In this document: positions 20,706 through 31,758 of the stretch, piece by piece
How the letters are laid out: every line of letters starts with the position of its first letter
How positions within the stretch are numbered: the first letter of the stretch is position 1
Origin: DASRDU01 sp035560235
Lineage (GTDB): Bacteria; Acidobacteriota; Blastocatellia; RBC074
DNA: 64,000 nt
Assembly (NCBI GenBank): GCA_035560235.1
Contig: DATMAG010000065.1
Span: forward strand, 1-64,000
Direction: 5' to 3'
Made by a program: the position numbers and the translations under genes
The notes under the pieces: generated by a model
The model's database searches: none
What the model was told of the DNA's origin: nothing
The model's input: only the letters and a program-made list of their open reading frames with translations

Positions 20706-20926
20706 CTGCTCTCATTATTGCCCCGAACGCTTCAGCAATTCTTCCCGTGCCGGGGTCTGTCGGCTGGCGCGGGGGCGAGTGGGTTGAGAAAGTGACTGGC
20801 ACACAGCATCACACTCCTCACAGTCCGACTTGAGAAACTGACTACCGAACCAGTTCACGGAGCCTGATGCGGTGGCTCTGTGGCAACCGGAAACTGAGCT
20901 GCGACCCGCAGCGGGCGAGGTTGGCA

Positions 20927-21439
20927 ATGCGTAAGGCCCTGCATCGCACTCCCGGAAGAACACAACGCGGCCAGGCGGTCGTTGAATTCGCGCTGGTGCT
21001 GCCGGTGTTTTTCCTGCTGCTTGTGGGCATCATTTTTTTCGCCAGAGCGTTTCAGCTGCAGCAGGTTCTGAGCGGCGCGGCGCACGAGGGCGCGCGAGTC
21101 TGGGCCAAAAATCCGCCCGGCGGTGCGTGGCTTCAGTGCGGCAATCTGCCCTGCCAGAGTCCTGATCCGCCGCTCGAATCCACCAACTTTTATCGCAACG
21201 TCATGCCTGCGGTGAAGAATTACATCAGGAACTACGGCTTTTCGGACGCCGACGTGACCTTCTTCACCAGTCAGAAGAGTGATGAAACGAACCAGATCAA
21301 ACAATCGGTCAGGACACTCGACGCCGATAATGACCGCGTCACCATCACGATCTATTACAGGTACAATCTGCCGCTCGGCAACCTGGGCGAGTTCTCGCAG
21401 ATTTATCTGAAGGCCAGTTGCACGATGAAACGGGGATGA
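20927..21439 (+). CDS. tadE: TadE-like pseudopilin
   Basis: A 170-residue protein with a short basic leader (MRKALHRTPGRTQRG), the signature GQAVVEFALVLP and a single N-terminal helix, then a periplasmic domain (AHEGARVWAKNPPGG, VTITIYYRY). This is the TadE-like pseudopilin layout, processed after Gly by the prepilin peptidase. ATG 20927 is preferred over upstream in-frame starts because the leader then has normal length and GAGG lies upstream. The next gene overlaps its stop (ATGA). Confidence 0.83.
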   Translation: MRKALHRTPGRTQRGQAVVEFALVLPVFFLLLVGIIFFARAFQLQQVLSGAAHEGARVWAKNPPGGAWLQCGNLPCQSPDPPLESTNFYRNVMPAVKNYIRNYGFSDADVTFFTSQKSDETNQIKQSVRTLDADNDRVTITIYYRYNLPLGNLGEFSQIYLKASCTMKRG

Positions 21440-21987
21440 TGAGATTGCAGATTGCAGATTGCAGATTGCAGCACTGCTGCGGGCCGGAACCTGTCGGGCC
21501 TGCGCAGCGGCATCTGCCTCCGGGCCGCAGTTCGGATGCGCGCACTCAGCGAGGGCAGAGTCTGGTCGAACTGGCGCTGCTGCTGCCGCTCTTTCTGGTC
21601 GTCATTCTGGGCATTATCGAAACCGGGCGGCTCTGGTGGACACAGCAGGCGCTGACGAATGCGGCGCGCGAGGGGCTGCGAATTGCCACTCAGCACGCCA
21701 CCAAAGACTGCCCGCCCACCAGGCAGTCAGGAACCTACTTCATTCAGGATGAGGTCAGAAAACAACTGAACGCCGCCGGGCTCGTGGTGGGACAGTCCAG
21801 CAATGGCCAACTGATAGATGAAGTGACGGCTGAACGGGTTGATGATGTGACGAGAAGAGTCAGAATCCGGATTACTTATCGCTTTAATTCGCTGCTGCCC
21901 TTTCTGCCCGGGCTGATCTCAGGCAGCACAGTCATCGGCAACGACACGTTTCTGGTGACCGAGGCTGTGGCAGAGTGTGAACCCTGA
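21436..21987 (+). CDS. TadE/TadF-like pseudopilin with heptanucleotide repeats
   Basis: A 183-residue second pseudopilin. ATG 21436 overlaps the stop of the upstream gene by four bases. The first 34 residues are an unusual Cys-containing leader partly encoded by four copies of GATTGCA; then come the signature RGQSLVELALLLP, a helix and a periplasmic domain (REGLRIATQHATKDCPP, RVRIRITYRF). No in-frame ATG or GTG lies between the repeats and the helix, although TTG codons occur inside the repeats. The protein probably belongs to the Tad pilus tip or base, as TadE/TadF pairs do. Confidence 0.78.
   Translation: MMRLQIADCRLQHCCGPEPVGPAQRHLPPGRSSDARTQRGQSLVELALLLPLFLVVILGIIETGRLWWTQQALTNAAREGLRIATQHATKDCPPTRQSGTYFIQDEVRKQLNAAGLVVGQSSNGQLIDEVTAERVDDVTRRVRIRITYRFNSLLPFLPGLISGSTVIGNDTFLVTEAVAECEP
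21443..21470. repeat. Four tandem copies of a 7-bp repeat
   Basis: GATTGCA repeated four times without interruption (21443-21470), inside the first codons of the second TadE-like gene. Gain or loss of one copy would shift the reading frame relative to the ATG at 21436. Confidence 0.9.
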
Positions 21988-22038
21988 TGCGCGGCGCGAC
22001 GAACGCGCGCCTGCACTTTTTCAGCGGAGATTCGAAAG

Positions 22039-22983
22039 ATGAACAAAAGATTTCTGATGGCCCTGGGCGGAGCAGCCTTCTTCGGTCTGATGGCGATTAT
22101 GGTCGCCCAGGCTTATATGAACAAGAAACTCGACGACAGGCTCAAAGACGCAAACGTCAGAGTCTTTTTCGCCAGAGTTGATATTCCTGCCGGTTCGACG
22201 ATTCAGGAATCACAGATTGAAGAGGGCGACTATCCCGGCAACCGCGCGCAGGAGGTGATGAAGGACAGGAAAGCCATCATCGGGAAGACTGCGGCATACG
22301 ACATTGCGGCCAGAGCGCCCATCTTCAGCCGCTATCTGTCGCCAGCCGGAGGCGGCCCGCTCGCGGTCAAGGTCAGGGAAGGTTACCGCGCCTTCTCTGT
22401 GCCGGTGAATGAATCGAGCAGCGTCGCCGGCTTTGTGACTCCAGGCAGTTTTGTGGACGTGATTTCAGTGATGCAGCCCGCAGGCGCAAGCCGTCCAGTG
22501 GCCAGAACGATTCTGCAAAACGTCAAAGTGCTCGCCTCCGGCAATCAGCTTCAGACCAGCGCCGAGGGAGCGGACAATGCGCCGCGCGCGCAAAGCTTCA
22601 GCACTGTCACGCTCGAAGTCCCGCCCGATCAGGCTCAGATGCTGGCGCTCGCGCTCAGAGAAGGCAGCCTGCAGCTCGTGATTCGCAATCCCAACGACCG
22701 GAACGAGGCCAGCGTGCAACCGGCCAGCCTGACTACCATTTTCGGATCGCTGCCGCCTGAAATGCGCGCCGCTGCCGCCAGCCCGGCGAACATCCCGCGC
22801 CCGACGCCGACGATTCCGCCGCTCGTCATTGCAACCAGCCGGGCACTGCCGACTCCGACGGCGACGCCTGCGCCGACTCCGACTCCGTTCACGGTGCAGA
22901 TCTTCAAACCCGGCAAGCCGCCTGAAAAATATCAGTTTCCTGAAAACAGCGGAAAACAGACGCCGCCATCCGGTCAGAACTAG
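22039..22983 (+). CDS. cpaB: Flp pilus assembly protein CpaB
   Basis: A 314-residue protein: N-terminal membrane helix (about residues 7-25), then an SAF domain (VRVFFARVDIPAGSTI, about 40-105) and a RcpC/CpaB domain (VREGYRAFSVPVNES, GFVTPGSFVDVI, LEVPPDQAQMLALA). It is the periplasmic partner of the Tad secretin. The C terminus is a Pro/Thr-rich tail (PTPTATPAPTPTP) that may span peptidoglycan. It sits 51 bases after the TadE pair and 63 bases before the secretin gene. Confidence 0.9.
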   Translation: MNKRFLMALGGAAFFGLMAIMVAQAYMNKKLDDRLKDANVRVFFARVDIPAGSTIQESQIEEGDYPGNRAQEVMKDRKAIIGKTAAYDIAARAPIFSRYLSPAGGGPLAVKVREGYRAFSVPVNESSSVAGFVTPGSFVDVISVMQPAGASRPVARTILQNVKVLASGNQLQTSAEGADNAPRAQSFSTVTLEVPPDQAQMLALALREGSLQLVIRNPNDRNEASVQPASLTTIFGSLPPEMRAAAASPANIPRPTPTIPPLVIATSRALPTPTATPAPTPTPFTVQIFKPGKPPEKYQFPENSGKQTPPSGQN

Positions 22984-23046
22984 CGTCCGGAAATGCAGCC
23001 GCCTGCAAACATCTGTCAGTCACCGCCCGATTTGCCAGGAAGAATT

Positions 23047-24603
23047 ATGAATAACCCATTCGCTTTCATTCGCATCAGCCATCTGCCCCGCAGTTGCAGC
23101 CCTGCTCTGGCTGCGCTGCTGCTGCTCGTGGCCGCGCTTCAGGTCCGCGCCCAGGAACGTCCGACAGTCGCGGTCTCCTTCCAGCACGATGCCGGTCAGC
23201 CGGTCAGGATTGACCTGCTCGTCGGACAGTCGAAGGTGATCGAATTCGATCAGGAGTATCAGAGCGCTTCAGTTTCAGCGGCGGATGTCGTGGACACCGC
23301 ACCGCCCATCAATCCGCGCATTCTGGTCATCAACGGGCTGAAGTTCGGTCAGGTCAACATCGTCGTCTGGAGCAAGGCCGGTGAAAAAGAGACACCGAAG
23401 ATGGTGATTCTCGATGTTTATGTGCAGAACAACCTGACGCAGATTGATAACCAGATCAAAATCATCTATCCGAAGGAAAACATCCAGCTCAGTCAGGCCA
23501 ACGATTCGGTCGTCATTTCAGGCAGCGTGACGAAACCTGAGATTGCAGAGCGGGTAAAGGAGATTCTTCTGGCTGCCGGTTTCAAGTCAGTGGTCAACCT
23601 GATCAAGCCGCCCGTGCCTGAGACACTGCAGGTCGAACTGCAGATTCGCGTGGCTGAAGTCAATCGCGCCGCGCTGCGCGAAATCGGCGCGGCTTATGGC
23701 GGCTTCGGAACCGGCGTTCCATCCTACATCAATCCTGGCGGCCCGGCTTCGCTCGGAGGTTACACGCGCGACGTGCAGAACCTCGGCGGCAACGGCAGTC
23801 CGAACGCGATTCAGACCATCGAGCGGCTGGCGCTCAGTCCGGGTTCGGCGATCACGCTCTTCTTCGGCGGCCAGAATCAGTACTTCATTCGCGCCCTGCA
23901 GGAACGCGGCGTCGTGCGCAGTCTGGCCGAACCGACGCTGACGGCGATGAACGGCAGGGAGGCCAGCTTCATCTCGGGCGGAGAGATTCCGTATACCTTT
24001 GTCAGCGGCGCGGGCGGGCTGTCAGGCGTTTCGGTGCAGTTCAAGCCTTACGGCATTCAGCTCAAATTCAAGCCGACGATCGTTGACGAAAATCGCATTC
24101 AGCTCGATCTGGAACCCGAAGTCTCGACCGTTGATTTCGGCAATGCAATCAGGCTCAATGACACCTTCGTGCCGGCCCTGCGCACGCGCCGGGCCAAAAC
24201 GACGCTTGAACTGCGCGACGGACAGAGCTTCGCGCTCGCCGGACTGCTCGACAACAGCGAATCGGTCAATCTCTCGAAGATTCCCGGCATCGGCGACATT
24301 CCGATTCTCGGAGAACTCTTCAAGAGCCGCCGCTTTCAGAAGAACGAAACCGAACTGCTCTTTCTCTGCACGGTGAAGATGGTCGAACCGCTCAATCCCG
24401 ATCAGATCCCGCGCCTGCCCGGCGTCAATTCAAGGCCTCTGCCGTCGGCGCTTCCGGCAGTTCCGCCGCCCGGTCTGATCGAAGGCGAATCGGGCCACGC
24501 TCCGCCGCCGCGCAAAACCGGAGAGCTGACGCCCGCGCCGGAAGCCCGGCCCGCCGCCCCGCCCGCGCGCCTCGACAAGTCTGCCAAAGCTGAAAAACCG
24601 TAA
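23047..24603 (+). CDS. cpaC: Tad pilus secretin CpaC (RcpA)
   Basis: A protein of about 518 residues. ATG 23047 follows AGGAAG by a few bases; an upstream in-frame ATG (22993) lacks a site. Parts: signal peptide (cleavage near VRAQE), an N-terminal pilus-secretin domain (VRIDLLVGQSKVIEF), a BON-like segment (SVVISGSVTKPEIAERVKEIL), and the secretin core with VRSLAEPTLTAMNGREASF and the C-terminal FALAGLLDNS / IPGIGDIPILGELF motifs. It forms the outer-membrane channel of the Tad system. A Pro-rich tail of about 60 residues is an addition to the usual core. Confidence 0.9.
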   Translation: MNNPFAFIRISHLPRSCSPALAALLLLVAALQVRAQERPTVAVSFQHDAGQPVRIDLLVGQSKVIEFDQEYQSASVSAADVVDTAPPINPRILVINGLKFGQVNIVVWSKAGEKETPKMVILDVYVQNNLTQIDNQIKIIYPKENIQLSQANDSVVISGSVTKPEIAERVKEILLAAGFKSVVNLIKPPVPETLQVELQIRVAEVNRAALREIGAAYGGFGTGVPSYINPGGPASLGGYTRDVQNLGGNGSPNAIQTIERLALSPGSAITLFFGGQNQYFIRALQERGVVRSLAEPTLTAMNGREASFISGGEIPYTFVSGAGGLSGVSVQFKPYGIQLKFKPTIVDENRIQLDLEPEVSTVDFGNAIRLNDTFVPALRTRRAKTTLELRDGQSFALAGLLDNSESVNLSKIPGIGDIPILGELFKSRRFQKNETELLFLCTVKMVEPLNPDQIPRLPGVNSRPLPSALPAVPPPGLIEGESGHAPPPRKTGELTPAPEARPAAPPARLDKSAKAEKP

Positions 24604-24606
24604 CCG

Positions 24607-24669
24607 CAGTGACTGGTGGTCAGTAGTCAGTGAAATCATTCAGCCTCGGGCACTGACCACTGACCACTG
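24607..24669. repeat. CAGTGGTCAGTG-type inverted repeat
   Basis: The gap between cpaC and the TadG-like gene is almost entirely a CAGTGACTGGTGGTCAGT-type word block and its inverse CACTGACCACTGACCACTG. The block ends 8 bases before the next ATG. The same words occur at 30009-30121 and inside the histidine kinase gene at 43547-43574. Confidence 0.75.
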
Positions 24670-24677
24670 TAACGCCT

Positions 24678-26069
24678 ATGCCTCGCAATGCCATTTCACA
24701 TCGTCGTTCCGAACGCGGAAACGTGCTGATTCTGACCGCCGCCACACTGCTGGTGATGATGGGCATCACGGCGCTGGCGATTGATCTGGGCTATCTTCTT
24801 AACGGCAAGGCTGAACTGCAGAATGCGCTTGATTCAGCCGCGCTGGCGGCGGTTACACAGACTCACGTGGTGATTGCGCTCAATCCGCTCCAGGTCAATT
24901 ACGATCAGAAACAGATAGAACTGATCAAACAGTATGCAGAAAAGTTCGTTGAAACCAATGAAATCAGGGCCAACAAGAGCGGAAGTAACCGGATTACTCT
25001 CAATCTCAACAACGATATTGATCTGTCAAACCGGAACACTGAACTGCCCCGGATTGCAATCACTCATTCAGTGGCGCTGCCGACCTTCTTCGCCGGGATA
25101 ATGGGCTTCGACGGGATCGGCGTCAGCGCCAGGGCAGAGGCGCGGCTGATTGCAGTTGACGGCGGCACCGGGACCATCAGCGGCGGCGCAGTGCTGGTTG
25201 ATGCCCAGGGGAATTCTTCCGATGTCGTGACTGGCGGCTGGAGACCGCTGCTTATTCCTGACACCTATTTTGATCCGGGCGGGAACGTGCGTCGGCTGGT
25301 GATCGAAATCATCAATGGTCAGCCGACCATCAGAGAGCCACAGGATGGATCCTGGTACCGTTCCCGGTTTGCAGGCAGCAATGCGACCAATCCCTTCGTG
25401 GATCGCTGGCAGGCAGCTTCGCCTGCAACTCCCGGTCTGCCGACGCAGCCTGATGTGACCAGCCTGCGTGATGTCTTTTACAACGTTGACGCCCTGAACA
25501 ATCTGCTTGGAACAGTCGTCAACTTCAACGGGAGGCTTGGTGATTATCGGATTGTTGATTTCAGCGGCTCTCAGGATCCGATTGAGGCGGCCAGTCAGGC
25601 TTTCTATGGCTACACGGGCAGGGTGCGGGTGGGAGATCAGGTGCGGGTGCTGCCGACAACCGGGAATGACCCGGTGTTTTATCGCTTGAGAGATTTGCGC
25701 AACTTTGCAATCACGACTCCTTATGACGGCGATGTTGGCGGAGCGCTGCTCAAATATGGCTATGTCAGCACGAAGTGCAGCGGCTGCCGGTTCAGCACCC
25801 CGAATACGCATCCGCTGATTATTCCTGTACTGTTGTGCAACCCGTTCGAATTTTACCGGCGATATAAAGGCTATGACCCGGACGACACCAAACCTTTTAC
25901 AGTTACCAATCTCGGCGTTCTGTTTATCGAGACTGCCGGTTTCGATGGCGACATTCAGGGACGTTTCATTCGCGAAGTAATCACCGGCGGCACACAGATT
26001 ACGCCGAACAGCATCCCGCAGGCGCAACTGCGTCTGTTGCCCGTTTCGGCCAAAATAGTGCGACAGTAA
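24678..26069 (+). CDS. tadG: TadG-like pilus protein
   Basis: A 463-residue protein with the TadG/TadE N-terminal signature: a basic leader then ERGNVLILTAATLLVMMG and LAIDLGYLLNGKAELQNALD, with the ALDSAALAAV motif of TadG. The large C-terminal part is extracytoplasmic and lacks a VWA metal loop that I can see. It lies in the Tad island between secretin and CpaE genes. No Shine-Dalgarno sequence precedes the ATG because a word repeat abuts it, so translation may be inefficient or leaderless. Confidence 0.83.
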   Translation: MPRNAISHRRSERGNVLILTAATLLVMMGITALAIDLGYLLNGKAELQNALDSAALAAVTQTHVVIALNPLQVNYDQKQIELIKQYAEKFVETNEIRANKSGSNRITLNLNNDIDLSNRNTELPRIAITHSVALPTFFAGIMGFDGIGVSARAEARLIAVDGGTGTISGGAVLVDAQGNSSDVVTGGWRPLLIPDTYFDPGGNVRRLVIEIINGQPTIREPQDGSWYRSRFAGSNATNPFVDRWQAASPATPGLPTQPDVTSLRDVFYNVDALNNLLGTVVNFNGRLGDYRIVDFSGSQDPIEAASQAFYGYTGRVRVGDQVRVLPTTGNDPVFYRLRDLRNFAITTPYDGDVGGALLKYGYVSTKCSGCRFSTPNTHPLIIPVLLCNPFEFYRRYKGYDPDDTKPFTVTNLGVLFIETAGFDGDIQGRFIREVITGGTQITPNSIPQAQLRLLPVSAKIVRQ

Positions 26070-26213
26070 CAGAGAATCCGCTGTCGCGCTGAATTAACCC
26101 GGAAATAACCGAAGAGGAGTGAATTTTATTGGTGTTTTGACTACTGCCGTGCATATAATTCAGCGCTTCTTCACAGACATCAATTCTGCCCCGAACAGAA
26201 AGTCAGGAAAGAC

Positions 26214-27488
26214 GTGAAACCCGTTGGCGAGACGCGCCCCAGTTTTGACCAGTTTTCCAGCGACCGCAGCAATGAGCGGTCGCCGAGCAAAGGGACTAAC
26301 TACGTGTCGGATGCGATTTCAGTAGTAGTCATCGGACGCAGCCTGACATTACAGGAGCGCACCCGGCTCCGGACAGGCTCGCAGACGCCATTGTCCATTC
26401 TGGCCGAACTTCCCTTCAGTGGTCAGACAGTTGATGAACTGATCCGGCTGCGCCCGCAGGCTGCGCTTGTGATGCTCAACGGCGACCTGCCCCGCAGTTT
26501 CCAGTTTGTCGAACGCATTCGTGAGGAAGCTCCCGATACACTCGTGGTCTGCTCGAGCGAGGATAATTCGCCGGACGTCATTGTGCAGTCGGTTCGCTCC
26601 GGAGCGATTGATTATCTGCGCCAGCCGCTCACCGAAGAAGAGATCAACGCCGTCTTTGCGCGGATTGAACAGGCGCGCGTGCGCAACACCGACGCCGCGC
26701 ATCTGGGCCGCGTGATTGCAGTCTATTCGAGCAAGGGCGGCTGCGGCGCGACCTTCGTGACAGCCAATCTCGGCGCAAGTCTGGCGCGGCTCGCCCGCAA
26801 GCGAACCTGCATCGTTGATCTGAATATGCAGTCGGGCGAACAGCCGCTTTATCTCGGGCTGGAGCCGGTCTATTCGATGTATGACGTGGTGCGCAACTTC
26901 GACCGGCTCGACGATCAGCTGCTCTCAAGTTACCTGACGCAGCGGTCAAAGAATCTGGTGCTGCTCGCCTCGCCGACGGAGATTGACAAGGAAGAGGAAG
27001 TCCGGGCCGAACACATCACGCGCGTGATTGCGCTGCTGCGCGCGCAGGCCGAATTCGTGCTGCTCGACACTCAGCACACGCTCAGCGAGGCGACGATTGC
27101 CGCGCTCGATGCGGCAGACGACATCGTGCTGCTGATGACGCTCGACATTCCCTCGATTCGCAGCACCAAACGCGCGCTCGATGTCTTTACGCGGCTCGGC
27201 TATGACCGCAAACGGATCAAGGTCGTGCTCAATCGTTTTGCGCGCACGCCCGAATTTGAACTCGAACAGATCGAGAAGGTGCTGGATACGACAATTTACG
27301 CGCTGCTCTCGAATGATTATCGTTCGGCCATCGCTTCGGTTAACGTGGGCGAACCGCTCGTGCAGTCGCGGATTCAGTCGCGCCTGATTCGTGAATTCAC
27401 CCGGCTGGCCAGTCTGCTGAGCAACATCAAGGCCGAAGATGACGCCCCCCCTCCGCGCAGCGGCTGGTCAATCTTCGGTAAAAAGTAA
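26214..27488 (+). CDS. cpaE: Tad localisation ATPase CpaE (TadZ)
   Basis: A 424-residue protein. An N-terminal receiver-like domain without the full phosphoacceptor pattern covers about residues 33-155 (ISVVVIGRS, AIDYLRQPLT). It is followed by a MinD/ParA-type ATPase domain with the deviant Walker A KGGCGATFV at about 174-182 and LLDTQHTLSE. This is the standard CpaE/TadZ architecture, which places the Tad machine in the cell. The start is GTG 26214 after AGGAAAG. It lies 82 bases before cpaF. Confidence 0.9.
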   Translation: MKPVGETRPSFDQFSSDRSNERSPSKGTNYVSDAISVVVIGRSLTLQERTRLRTGSQTPLSILAELPFSGQTVDELIRLRPQAALVMLNGDLPRSFQFVERIREEAPDTLVVCSSEDNSPDVIVQSVRSGAIDYLRQPLTEEEINAVFARIEQARVRNTDAAHLGRVIAVYSSKGGCGATFVTANLGASLARLARKRTCIVDLNMQSGEQPLYLGLEPVYSMYDVVRNFDRLDDQLLSSYLTQRSKNLVLLASPTEIDKEEEVRAEHITRVIALLRAQAEFVLLDTQHTLSEATIAALDAADDIVLLMTLDIPSIRSTKRALDVFTRLGYDRKRIKVVLNRFARTPEFELEQIEKVLDTTIYALLSNDYRSAIASVNVGEPLVQSRIQSRLIREFTRLASLLSNIKAEDDAPPPRSGWSIFGKK

Positions 27489-27570
27489 AACCCGGTCATC
27501 AGACACCCCTGTGAGGTCAGAGTCGTCGGCCTGCTGGCCTCTTCAATTCTGATCTCCTGCCCTTGTTTCT

Positions 27571-28908
<1,338 letters not shown>

Positions 28909-28947
28909 GGCCCGCGCCGTTTCAGCACAGTCCGGCGGTAATTGAGT

Positions 28948-29997
28948 ATGTCCCGGTCAATCAAAGTCACGCTGTCTCTCATTCTCGCTGCGGCGGCGCT
29001 CGGGGTGCTTGTGTTCCTCGACGCGACGAGCCTGCTGATCGTCCTGATCGCGCTCGCCTTCATCAGCCTCTCAGCGGCTTTTTACTACTTCATCACCCGC
29101 GACACCGATCTTTATCGCCGCCGCGTCGAAGAGCGTCTGCAGGAACTGCTCGCCGCGCGCGGAATGAGCGCCAGTCAGCGCGAGATGCGGCTGCTCAAGG
29201 AGGAACTCCTCAGCGACATTCCGCCGCTGCACCGGCTGCTGCTGCGGTTCGAGGTCTTCAACCGGCTGAAGGAGCTGCTCCGCCAGGCCGAACTCAACAT
29301 CGTCGTCAACACCTTCCTGCTGATGAGTCTGATCTCGTCATTCATCGGCGGCTGGTTCGCCTTTGTGATGAGCCGTTCGATCATTATCGCGCTGATCGTC
29401 ATGCCGCTTGCGGCGCTGCTGCCGCTGCTTTATGTGCTGCGCCGGCGGCGGCGGCGGTTTGATCTCTTTATCGAGCAGCTGCCTGACGCGCTCGAGCTGA
29501 TGATTCGCTCGCTCCAGGCCGGGCACAGTTTCACGTCGGCGCTGCAGACGGTGGCGACCGAGATGCCCGACCCGATTGCGCGCGAATTCGGCAAGGCTTA
29601 TGAGGAGCAGAACCTCGGACTGAGCGCGAGGATTGCGCTCGAGAATCTGGTCGAACGGATGCCGATTACCGATCTGAAGCTGTGCGTGACGGCGATTCTG
29701 ATTCAGCGCGAAATCGGCGGCAATCTGGCTGAAGTGATGCACAACATCAGCCACACGATCCGCGAACGCTTCCGTATTCAGGGCGAAATTCGCGTCAAAT
29801 CAGCGCAGGCGCGGCTGTCGGGTTACATCGTCAGCGCGCTGCCGTTTGTGATGTTCCTGCTCATCAGTCTGACCAATCCGGCTTACCTGCAGCCGCTCTA
29901 CGAACACAAATACGGCTCGTACATCATCCTGCTGGGCATTGCGATGCAGTTTACCGGCTGGATCATCATCAGGCGCATTACGCGAATCGAATTCTGA
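28948..29997 (+). CDS. tadB: Tad inner-membrane platform protein TadB
   Basis: A 349-residue type II secretion F-family protein. Two N-terminal helices (about 5-55), a pair near 115-160, then the T2SSF domain (IEQLPDALELMIRSLQAGHSFTSAL, AILIQREIGGNLAEVMHNI) and C-terminal helices. It forms the membrane platform with TadC. ATG 28948 is preferred to the in-frame TTG at 28942. It follows cpaF by 39 bases. Confidence 0.92.
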   Translation: MSRSIKVTLSLILAAAALGVLVFLDATSLLIVLIALAFISLSAAFYYFITRDTDLYRRRVEERLQELLAARGMSASQREMRLLKEELLSDIPPLHRLLLRFEVFNRLKELLRQAELNIVVNTFLLMSLISSFIGGWFAFVMSRSIIIALIVMPLAALLPLLYVLRRRRRRFDLFIEQLPDALELMIRSLQAGHSFTSALQTVATEMPDPIAREFGKAYEEQNLGLSARIALENLVERMPITDLKLCVTAILIQREIGGNLAEVMHNISHTIRERFRIQGEIRVKSAQARLSGYIVSALPFVMFLLISLTNPAYLQPLYEHKYGSYIILLGIAMQFTGWIIIRRITRIEF

Positions 29998-30008
29998 AAG
30001 GCAGAGGT

Positions 30009-30121
30009 TAGCGGTCAGTGATTAGCGGTTAGTGAAGAGTGAAAGAGCTGATGAGCTCCGGTTTTTTCTCCACTTTCCACTCTCCCACTGACCACTGACC
30101 ACTACCCACCGCTCACTGACC
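30009..30121. repeat. ACTGACC/GGTCAGT word-repeat block between tadB and tadC
   Basis: A block of short words such as GGTCAGTGATTAGCGGTTAGTG followed by the inverted set CCACTGACCACTGACCACT. It fills the tadB-tadC gap and ends a few bases before the tadC ATG, leaving no normal ribosome site. It is related to the block at 24607-24669. Confidence 0.65.
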
Positions 30122-30124
30122 GTT

Positions 30125-31060
<936 letters not shown>

Positions 31061-31136
31061 ACTCCGCATCGCCAGGCTCTGCCGGGCCGGGCTGGTTCTG
31101 GCGATCAGATGAAGAAGAAGACGAAGGAGAATCTTC

Positions 31137-31301
31137 ATGACCTTTTTCTGTGCCCTCTTCCTGCTGTTGCAGGGGCAGCAGCAGGATGATCTGATGCTGA
31201 ACTGGATTCTGATCGGCATCCTGCTGGTAATCGCGGCAATCCTTGGAATCATCGTCATCAAACGCCGCTCACGGGAGCAGGATGACGAATACGATTCGTA
31301 A
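31137..31301 (+). CDS. Small single-helix membrane protein in the Tad operon
   Basis: A 54-residue ORF beginning MTFFCALFLLLQ, with a hydrophobic N-terminal stretch, a Gln/Asp-rich link and a second strong helix (NWILIGILLVIAAILGIIV), ending in a basic-acidic tail (KRRSREQDDEYDS). GAAGGAGA at 31122-31129 lies 7 bases before the ATG. It is 76 bases after tadC and overlaps the DUF192 gene by 20 bases, which suggests real translation and coupling. I do not recognise the family; a Tad accessory or signal-peptide-plus-anchor protein is possible. Confidence 0.6.
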   Translation: MTFFCALFLLLQGQQQDDLMLNWILIGILLVIAAILGIIVIKRRSREQDDEYDS

Positions 31302-31758
31302 CGCCCCGGGCCTCTGTCACGAAACTGCGCAGCACTGCCGGATGTTGAATCTGCAAGCGGACACCACGAATTTGAATTCCCGGAAACCCGGCGCTCCGCC
31401 TTCGCTCAGGATTTATCACGCCGCCACGGGCGCCTGCATTGCCGAACGCGTCCTGCTGGCCAACACCGCGCTGAAGCGACTGCGCGGCCTGCTCGGGCGA
31501 CGGCGGCTGGAACCGGATGAAGCGCTCTGGCTGCGCCCCTGCAACGGGATTCACACGCTCGGCATGCTCTTTCCCATTGATGCGATCTTCCTCGATCAGG
31601 AACTGCGCATCGTCAGGCTGGTTGAAAACCTGCGGCCATTTCGTCTGACTGTGCCTCACCTGCGGGCGCGCAGTGTGATGGAGATGGCCGCTCATTCGGT
31701 TGCGCGCCTGCAACTCAGAACGGGTGATCAGTTGCGCGTCGTGCGGACAAACGCATGA
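31282..31758 (+). CDS. DUF192 family protein
   Basis: A 158-residue protein. The conserved core, about residues 60-158, carries RLRGLLGRRRLEPDEALWLRP, the motif GIHTLGMLFPIDAIFLD, and the typical ending RSVMEMAAHSVARLQL. This is DUF192, a small beta-rich domain of unknown function. The N-terminal 45 residues are not conserved in character, and ATG 31282 is one of several possible starts. It overlaps its neighbours on both sides and so belongs to the Tad-linked operon. Confidence 0.8.
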   Translation: MTNTIRNAPGLCHETAQHCRMLNLQADTTNLNSRKPGAPPSLRIYHAATGACIAERVLLANTALKRLRGLLGRRRLEPDEALWLRPCNGIHTLGMLFPIDAIFLDQELRIVRLVENLRPFRLTVPHLRARSVMEMAAHSVARLQLRTGDQLRVVRTNA

